From Toxotes chatareus (Eukaryota > Chordata > Actinopteri > Toxotidae): a stretch of 64,000 nt of DNA. The translations under genes were made by a program, and so were the position numbers. The notes under the pieces are model-generated. The model saw nothing but the letters and a program-made list of their open reading frames with translations, did not search any database and was not told the origin of the DNA. Of this stretch, positions 56,601 through 64,000 are shown piece after piece. The DNA is taken from positions 18,181,501 through 18,245,500 of the forward strand of contig CM028899.1 in NCBI GenBank assembly GCA_016801885.1, in the 5' to 3' direction. Every line of letters begins with the position of its first letter. The first letter of the stretch is position 1.

Positions 56601-59600
56601 TTTTGGCCGATTTTGACGCCATACTATACTATGACGTTTTTTTATGACATTTTGAGGCCAAAAATTTTTGACTTTTTTTTATTCGAAAAAACGCCATACT
56701 ATACTATGTTTTTTTTATGACATTTTGAGGCCAAAAAAATTGTTGACTTTTTGACGATTTTGAGGCCTATAAAAATTTTTGATTTTTTGCCAAAAAATTT
56801 TGCTGAAAATACTATACTATGACGTTTTTTATGACATTTGAGGCCAAAAAATTTTTGACTTTTTTTGTTCAAAAAAAACGCCATACTATACTATGACGTT
56901 TTTTATGACATTTTGAGGCCAAAAAATTTTTTGACTTTTTTGTTCGAAAAAACGCCATACTATACTATGACGTTTTTTATGACATTTTGAGGCAAAAAAA
57001 AATTTTTTTTTTTTTTTTTAAAAAACACGCCATACTATACTATGACGTTTTTTTATGACATTTTGAGGCCCAAAAATTTTTTGACTTTTTTTGTTCGAAA
57101 AAAACGCCATACTATACTATATGACGTTTTTTATGACATTTTGAGGCCAAAAAATTTTTGACTTTTTTTTCGAAAAAAACGCCATACTATACTATGACGT
57201 TTTTTTATGACATTTTGAGGCCAAAAAAATTTTGACTTTTTTTGGCCGAAAAAAAACGCCATACTATACTATGACGTTTTTTATGACATTTTGAGGCCAA
57301 AAATTTTTTTGACTTTTTTGCCCGAAAAAAACGCCATACTATACTATGACGTTTTTTATGACATTTTGAGGCCAAAAATTGATTTTTTGACTTTTTCGAT
57401 TTATACTATATACTATACTATGACGTTTTTTATGACATTTTGAGGCCAAAAAATTTTTTGACTTTTTTTCCAAAAAAAACGCCATACTATACTATGACGT
57501 TTTTTATGACATTTTGAGGCCAAAAAATTTTGACTTTTTTTGCCGAAAAAACGCCATACTATACTATGACGTTTTTTATGACATTTTGAGGCCAAAAAAT
57601 TTTTGACTTTTTTTTGAAAAAAAACGCCATACTATACTATGACGTTTTTTATGACATTTTGAGGCCAAAAAATTTTTGACTTTTTTTGGCCGATTTTGAC
57701 GCCATACTATACTATGACGTTTTTATGACATTTTGAGGCCAAAAAAATTTTGACTTTTTTGTTCGAAAAAACGCCATACTATACTATGATATTTTTTTTT
57801 ATGACATTTTGAGGCCATAAAATTTTTTTGATATTTTTTTTGTTTTTGAAAAAAACGCCATACATATACTATGACGTTTTTTATGACATTTTGAGGCCAA
57901 AAAAATTTTGACTTTTTTGTCGAAAAACGCCATACTATACTATATGACGCGTTTTTATGACATTTTGAGGCCAAAATTTTTTGACTTTTTTGTCGATAAA
58001 AAAACGCCATACTATACTATGACGTTTTTTATGACATTTTGAGGCCAAAAAATTTTTTGATTTTTTTTGTCTCAAAAAACTTTTTATACTATACTATGAC
58101 GCTTTTTTTATGACATTTGAGGCCAAAAATTTTTTGACTTTTTTGCGAAAAAAACGCCATACTATACTATGACGTTTTTTATGACATTTTGAGGCCAAAA
58201 AAAATTTTTGACTTTTTTTGGCCGAAAAAACGCCATACTATACTATGACGCGTTTTTTTTATGACATTTTGAGGCCAAAAAATTTTTGACTTTTTTTTTC
58301 GAAAAAAACGCCATACTATACTATGACGACGTTTTTTATGACATTTTGAGGCCAAAAATTTTGACTTTTTGTTTTGAAAAAAACGCCATACTATACTATG
58401 ACGTTTTTTATGACATTTTGAGGCCAAAAAATTTTTGACTTTTTTTTCAAAAAAACGACCATACTATACTATTTTGACTTTTTTTATGACATTTTGAGGC
58501 CATAAAATTTTTTGACATTTTTTTTGTTTAAAAAAAACGCCATACTATACTATGACGTTTTTTATGACATTTTGAGGCCAAAAAATTTTTTGACTTTTTT
58601 TGTCGATTTTGACGCCATACTATACTATGACGTTTTTTTATGACATTTTGAGGCCAAAAAAATTTTGACTTTTTTTGGCCGAAAAAAACGCCATACTATA
58701 CTATGACGTTTTTTATGACATTTTGAGGCCAAAAAAAATTTTGACTTTTTGTTCGAAAAAAACGCCATACTATACTATGACGTTTTTTATGACATTTTGA
58801 GGCCAAAAAATTTTGACTTTTTTTTTTCGAAAAAACGCATACTATACTATACTATGACGTTTTTTTATGACATTTTGAGGCCTAAAATTTTTTTGACTTT
58901 TTGAGGCCAAAAAATTTGAAAAAAAACGAAATATACTATACTATGACGTTTTTTTATGACATTTTGAGGCCAAAAAATTTTTGACTTTTTTTTGCCGAAA
59001 AAAAAAACGCCATACTATACTATGACGTTTTTATGACATTTTGAGGCCAAAAAATTTTGACTTTTTTGTTCAAAAAAAACGCCATACTATACTATGACGC
59101 TTTTTTATGACATTTTGAGGCCAAAAAATTTTTGACTTTTTTGCCAATAAAAAAACGCCATACCATACTATACTATGACGTTTTTATGACATTTTGAGGC
59201 CAAAAAATTTTTGACTTTTTTGCCGAAAAAAACGCCATACTATACTATGACGTTTTTTATGACATTTTGAGGCCAAAAAATTTTTTGACTTTTTTTGGCC
59301 AAAAAAATGACGTTTTTTATACTATACTATGACGTTTTTTATGACATTTTGAGGCCAAAATTTTTTTGACTTTTTTGGCCGAAAAAACGCCATACTATAC
59401 TATGACGTTTTTTATGACATTTTGAGGCCAAAAATTTTTTGACTTTTTTTTGTTCAAAAAAACGCCATACTATACTATGACGCTTTTTTATGACATTTTG
59501 AGGCCAAAAAAATTTTGACTTTTTTGTCGATTTTGACGCCATACTATACTATGACGTTTTTATGACATTTTGAGGCCAAAAAAATTTTTTTTTTTTTGCC

Positions 59601-62600
59601 GAAAAAACGCCATACTATACTATGACGTTTTTTATGACTTTTTGAGGCCAAAAAAAATTTTGACTCTTTTTGCCCGAAAAAAACGCCATACTATACTATG
59701 ACGTTTTTATGACATTTTGAGGCCAAAATTTTTTTTGACTTTTTGTTCGATTTTGCCACGCCATACTATACTATGACGTTGACTTTTTTTATGACATTTT
59801 GAGGCCAAAAAATTTTTGACTTTTTTTTGGTCGAAAAACGACCACGCCATACTATACTATGACGTTTTTTATGACATTTTGAGGCCAAAAAAATTTTGAC
59901 TTTTTTTTCGAAAAAACGCCATACTATACTATGACGTTTTTTTATGACATTTTGAGGCCAAAAAAATTTTGACTTTTTTTTGTCAAAAAACGCCATACCA
60001 TACTATACTATATGACGTTTTTTATGACATTTTGAGGCCAAAATTTGATTTTTTGACTCGAAAGGCCAAAAAATACTATACTATGATTTTTTTTATGACA
60101 TTTTGAGGACATTTTGAGGCCAAAATTTTTTTGACTTTTTTGCCGAAAAAACGCCATACTATACTATGACGCTTTTTTTATGACATTTTGAGGCCAAAAA
60201 AATTTTTGACTTTTTTTGCTCAAAAAACGCCATACTATACTATACGTTTTTATGACATTTTGAGGCCAAAAAATTTTGACTTTTTTGCCGAAAAAAACGC
60301 CATACTATACTATGACGTTTTTTATGACATTTTGAGGCCAAAAAATTTTTGATTTTTTTTCGAAAAACGCCATACTATACTATGACGTTTTTTATGACAT
60401 TTTGAGGCCAAAAAATTTTTGACTTTTTTTGGCCGATTTTTGACGCCATACTATACTATGACGTTTTTTATGACATTTTGAGGCCAAAAATTTTTGACTT
60501 TTTTTGCCCCGAAAAAACGCACGCATACTATACTATGACGTTTTTTATGACATTTTGAGGCCAAAATTTTTTTTTGACTTTTTGTCCCAAAAAAACGCAT
60601 ACTATACTATACTATGACGTTTTTTATGACATTTTGAGGCCAAAAAATTTTTTGACTTTTTTGTTCGAAAAAACGCCATACTATACTATGACGTTTTTTT
60701 ATGACATTTTGAGGCCAAAAAATTTTGACTTTTTTGGTCAAAAAAAAAACGCCATACTATACTATGACGCTTTTTTATGACATTTTGAGGCCAAAAATTT
60801 TTTGACTTTTTTTGGCCGAAAAACGCACGCCATACTATACTATGACGTTTTTTTATGACATTTTGAGGCCAAAAAAAATTTGACTTTTTTTGACTTTTTT
60901 GTATATAATACTATGAACGCCATACTATACTATGACAAAAATTGCATACCATACTTTTTTTATGACATTTTGAGGCCAAAAATTTTGACTTTTTTTTGCC
61001 CGAAAAAACGCCATACTATACTATGACGCGTTTTTATGACATTTTGAGGCCAAAAAAAAAATACTATACTTGATGATTTTTATGACATTTTGAGGCCAAA
61101 AAATTTGGAAAAACGCCATACTATACTATGACGCGTTTTTTTATGACATTTTGAGGGCAAAAAAATTTTGACTTTTTTTTGGTCGTCGATTTTGACCATA
61201 CTATACTATGACGTTTTTTATGACATTTTGAGGCCAAAAAAATTTTGACTTTTTGTTCGAAAAAAAACGCCATACTATACTATGACGTTTTTTTTATGAC
61301 ATTTTGAGGCCAAAAATTTTTTTGACTTTTTTTTTGCGAAAAAATGCCATACTATACTATGACGTTTTTTATGACATTTTGAGGCCAAAAAATTTTTTAC
61401 TTTTTTGGTCGATTTTGACGGCATACTATACTATGACGTTTTTATGACATTTTGAGGCCAAAAAAATTTTTGACTTTTTTGTTGAAAAAAACGCCATACT
61501 ATACTATGACGTTTTTTATGACATTTTGAGGCCATAAATTTTTTGACTTTTTGTGCCCAAAAAATGCCATACTATACTATGACAATTTGAGGCCAAAAAA
61601 AGTTTGATTTTTTTTGTTCAAAAAAACGCCATACTATACTATGACGTTTTTTTATGACATTTTGAGGCCAAAAAAATTTTGACTTTTTTGGTCGATTTTG
61701 ACGCCATACTATACTATGACGTTTTTTATGACATTTTGAGGCCAAAAAAATGTTGACTTTTTTTGGTCGATTTTGACGCTATACTATGACGTTTTTATGA
61801 CATTTTGTTGACTTTTTTTGACTTTTTTTTTTTAAAAAACGCCATACTATACTATGACGTTTTTTTATGACATTTTGAGGCCAAAAAAAATTTTGACTTT
61901 TTTGGTCGATAAAAAACGCCATACTATACTATGACGTTTTTATGACATTTTGAGGCCAAAAAAATTTTGACTTTTTTTCGATTTTGATACTATACTATAC
62001 TATACTATTTTTATGACATTTTGAGGCCAAAAAAATTTTGACTTTTTTGCGAAAAAACGCCATACTATACTATGACGTTTTTATGACATTTTGAGGCCAA
62101 AAATTTTTTGATTTTTTGCTCGAAAAACGCCATACTATACTATGACGTTTTTTATGACATTTTGAGGCCAAAAAATTTTTTGACTTTTTTGGCCGATTTT
62201 GACGCCATACTATACTATATGACGTTTTTTTATGACATTTTGAGGCCAAAAAATTTGATTTTTGACTTTTTTGAAAAAAAACGCCATACTATACTATGAC
62301 GTTTTTTATGACATTTTGAGGCCAAAAAAATTTTGATTTTTTTTTCGAAAAAGCACGCCATACTATACTATGACGTTTTTTATGACATTTTGAGGCCAAA
62401 AAAACTTTTGACTTTTTTTGCGTTTTTGCTTTTTTTGACGCTTACATACTATACTATGACGCTTTTTTTTTATGACATTTTGAGGCCAAAATTTTTTTTG
62501 ACTTTTTTGGCCGAAAAAACGCCATACTATACTATGACGTTTTTATGACATTTTGAGGCCAAAAAATTTTGAATTTTTTTAAAAAAAAACGCCATACTAT

Positions 62601-64000
62601 ACTATGACGTTTTTTATGACATTTTGAGGCCAAAAAATTGTTTGACTTTTTTGGTCGATTTTGATGCCATACTATAACGTTTTTTATGAATTTGAGGCCA
62701 AAAAATTTTTGACTTTTTTTGTCGAAAAAACGCCATACTATACTATGACGTTTTTTTATGACATTTTGAGGCCAAAAAAATTTTGACTTTTTTTTTGCCG
62801 AAAAAAACGCCATACTATACTATGACGTTTTTTATGACATTTTGAGGCCCAAAAAAATTTTGACTTTTTTTGGCCGAAAAAAACGCCATACTATACTATG
62901 ACATTTTGAGGCCAAAAAAATTTTGACTTTTTTTGCCCGAAAAAACGCCATACTATACTATGACGTTTTTTATGACATTTTGAGGCCAAAAATATTTTTG
63001 ACTTTTTTTGGCCGAAAAAAACGCCATACTATACTATGACGTTTTTTATGACATTTTGAGGCCAAAAAATTGTTGACTTTTTTTTGGTCGATTTTGACGC
63101 CATACTATACTATGACGTTTTTTTATGACATTTTGAGGCCAAAAAAATTTTGACTTTTTTTGAAAAAAAAAAACGCCATACTATACTATGACGCTTTTTT
63201 TTTATGACATTTTGAGGCCATAAAAATTTTTGACTTTTTTGTGCCTAAAAAAAAATGCCATACTATACTATGACGTTTTTTATGACATTTGAGGCCAAAA
63301 AATTTTTGATTTTTTTTTTTGAAAAAACGCGCCATACTATACTATGACGTTTTTTATGACATTTTGAGGCCAAAAAAAATTTTGACTTTTTTGGCGATTT
63401 TGACGCCATACTATACTATGACGCTTTTTTTATGACATTTTGAGGCCAAAAAAAATTTTGACTTTTTTTGGTCGATTTTGACGCCATACTATACTAAAAA
63501 ATGTTGACTTTCTTTTGGTCGATTTTGACGCCATACTATACTATGATGTTTTTTATGACATTTTGAGGCCAAAAAAACATTTGATTTTTGACTTTTGCCC
63601 GAAAAAAACGCCATACTATACTATGACGTTTTTTATGACATTTTGAGGCCAAAAAAATTTTGACTTTTTTGGCCGAAAAAACGCCATACTATACTATGAC
63701 GTTTTTTATGACATTTTGAGGCCAAAAAATGTTGACTTTTTTGTCGATTTTGACGCCATACTATACTATGACGTTTTTTATGACATTTTGAGGCCAAAAA
63801 ATGTTGACTTTTTTTTTGTTCAAAAAAAAACGCCATACTATACTATGACGTTTTTTATGACATTTTGAGGCCAAAAAAATTTTTTTTTTTTTTCGAAAAA
63901 AAACGCCATACTATACTATGACGTTTTTTTTATGACATTTTGAGGCCAAAAAAATTTTGACTTTTTTTTTGTCGATTTTGACGCATACTATACTATGACG
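48180..64000. repeat. Irregular right-hand portion of the satellite
   Basis: From about 48.2 kb on, units vary far more in length than to the left. A- and T-runs shrink or grow, the half-B core changes from TTTGGAC/TGTTGAC to mostly TTTTGAC, and small insertions recur (ACGCTTTTTT, GCATATACTATACTATG, ACTATACTATACTATG). Orientation and unit identity are unchanged. The two-marker cassette still appears near 55521/55765 and, partly, near 61551/61790. Confidence 0.8.

Larger units (their letters stand above)
37950..64000. repeat. Satellite DNA array, 76-bp unit (38-bp dimer), open at window end
   Basis: This is a continuous head-to-tail tandem array of about 26 kb, around 340 units. The unit measures 75-77 bp when consecutive GCCATAC starts are counted (for example 39027, 39104, 39180, 39256, 39331, 39407). 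Half A is GCCATACTATACTATGACG + TTTTTTATGACATTTTGAG. Half B is GCCAAAAAAAATTTGGAC + TTTTTTTGCCCGAAAAAAAC, or has a GGCCGATTTTGAC ending instead. Both halves are 38 bp, start with GCC and share the GAC-T-run core, so the unit is a diverged dimer. Poly-A and poly-T runs alternate along the unit. The array contains no other element that I can see and is cut by the window end. It is probably heterochromatic, pericentromeric or otherwise; the position is inferred, not shown. Confidence 0.98.

Noticed and set aside
38784..63836. Many 60-95 aa frames across the satellite with recurring peptides such as ASKCHKKRHSIVWR (minus) and ILYYDVFYDILRP (plus)
   Set aside because: They are the 76-bp unit read in chance frames. 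A 76-bp period rotates the frame, so long ones only occur where indels make the unit a multiple of three. They have no conserved start or stop placement.
37950..64000. CRISPR-like array
   Set aside because: Units are contiguous with no unique spacers, there are no cas genes, and the window is a vertebrate nuclear genome.

Overview
The window comes from a vertebrate nuclear genome, most likely a teleost fish. Evidence: intron-split genes with GT-AG junctions, abundant (TG)n/(CA)n microsatellites, compact introns, and three genes whose conceptual proteins match vertebrate families end to end. The 5' 37.9 kb is ordinary gene-bearing euchromatin. The 3' 26 kb is one continuous satellite DNA array that runs off the end of the window.

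Genes, left to right. (1) A FAM177A1 orthologue lies on the minus strand (five coding exons, 1517-3782, 210 aa). (2) TTC7B lies head to head with it on the plus strand (21 coding exons, 4605-23564, 855 aa), with 822 bp between the two start codons. Its product is a scaffold of the plasma-membrane PI4-kinase III-alpha complex. (3) A calmodulin gene lies on the minus strand (six coding exons, 29849-35577, 149 aa, identical to the standard vertebrate protein as far as I can judge). Convergent placement next to TTC7B matches the human CALM1-TTC7B neighbourhood, so I call it calm1. All coding exon boundaries were placed by hand; phases agree across every junction and no stop interrupts the joined frames.

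Two parts of the genic half are not explained by the standard gene models. A 258-bp, phase-symmetric open exon inside TTC7B intron 17 could insert 86 Ser/Pro-rich residues. A 236-codon minus-strand reading frame with a coiled-coil-like core sits in calm1 intron 1, in a phase that could be spliced in frame onto calmodulin exon 2. A palindromic MITE-like element lies in the presumed TTC7B 3'UTR. A hAT-like sequence and a CCAAT-bearing direct repeat lie just before the satellite.

The satellite (about 37950-64000, roughly 340 copies) has a 76-bp unit that is itself a dimer of two diverged 38-bp halves. The left edge still holds single 38-bp monomers close to the inferred ancestor, so the dimerisation history can be read directly. 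Two rare variant markers about 245 bp apart recur together every 1.6-1.8 kb between about 44 and 49.5 kb, which indicates a higher-order repeat layer. The right-hand part is much more irregular in homopolymer length. I see no protein-coding system in the array; the many repeat-peptide ORFs there are by-products of the tandem unit. No tRNA, rRNA or CRISPR array was seen.
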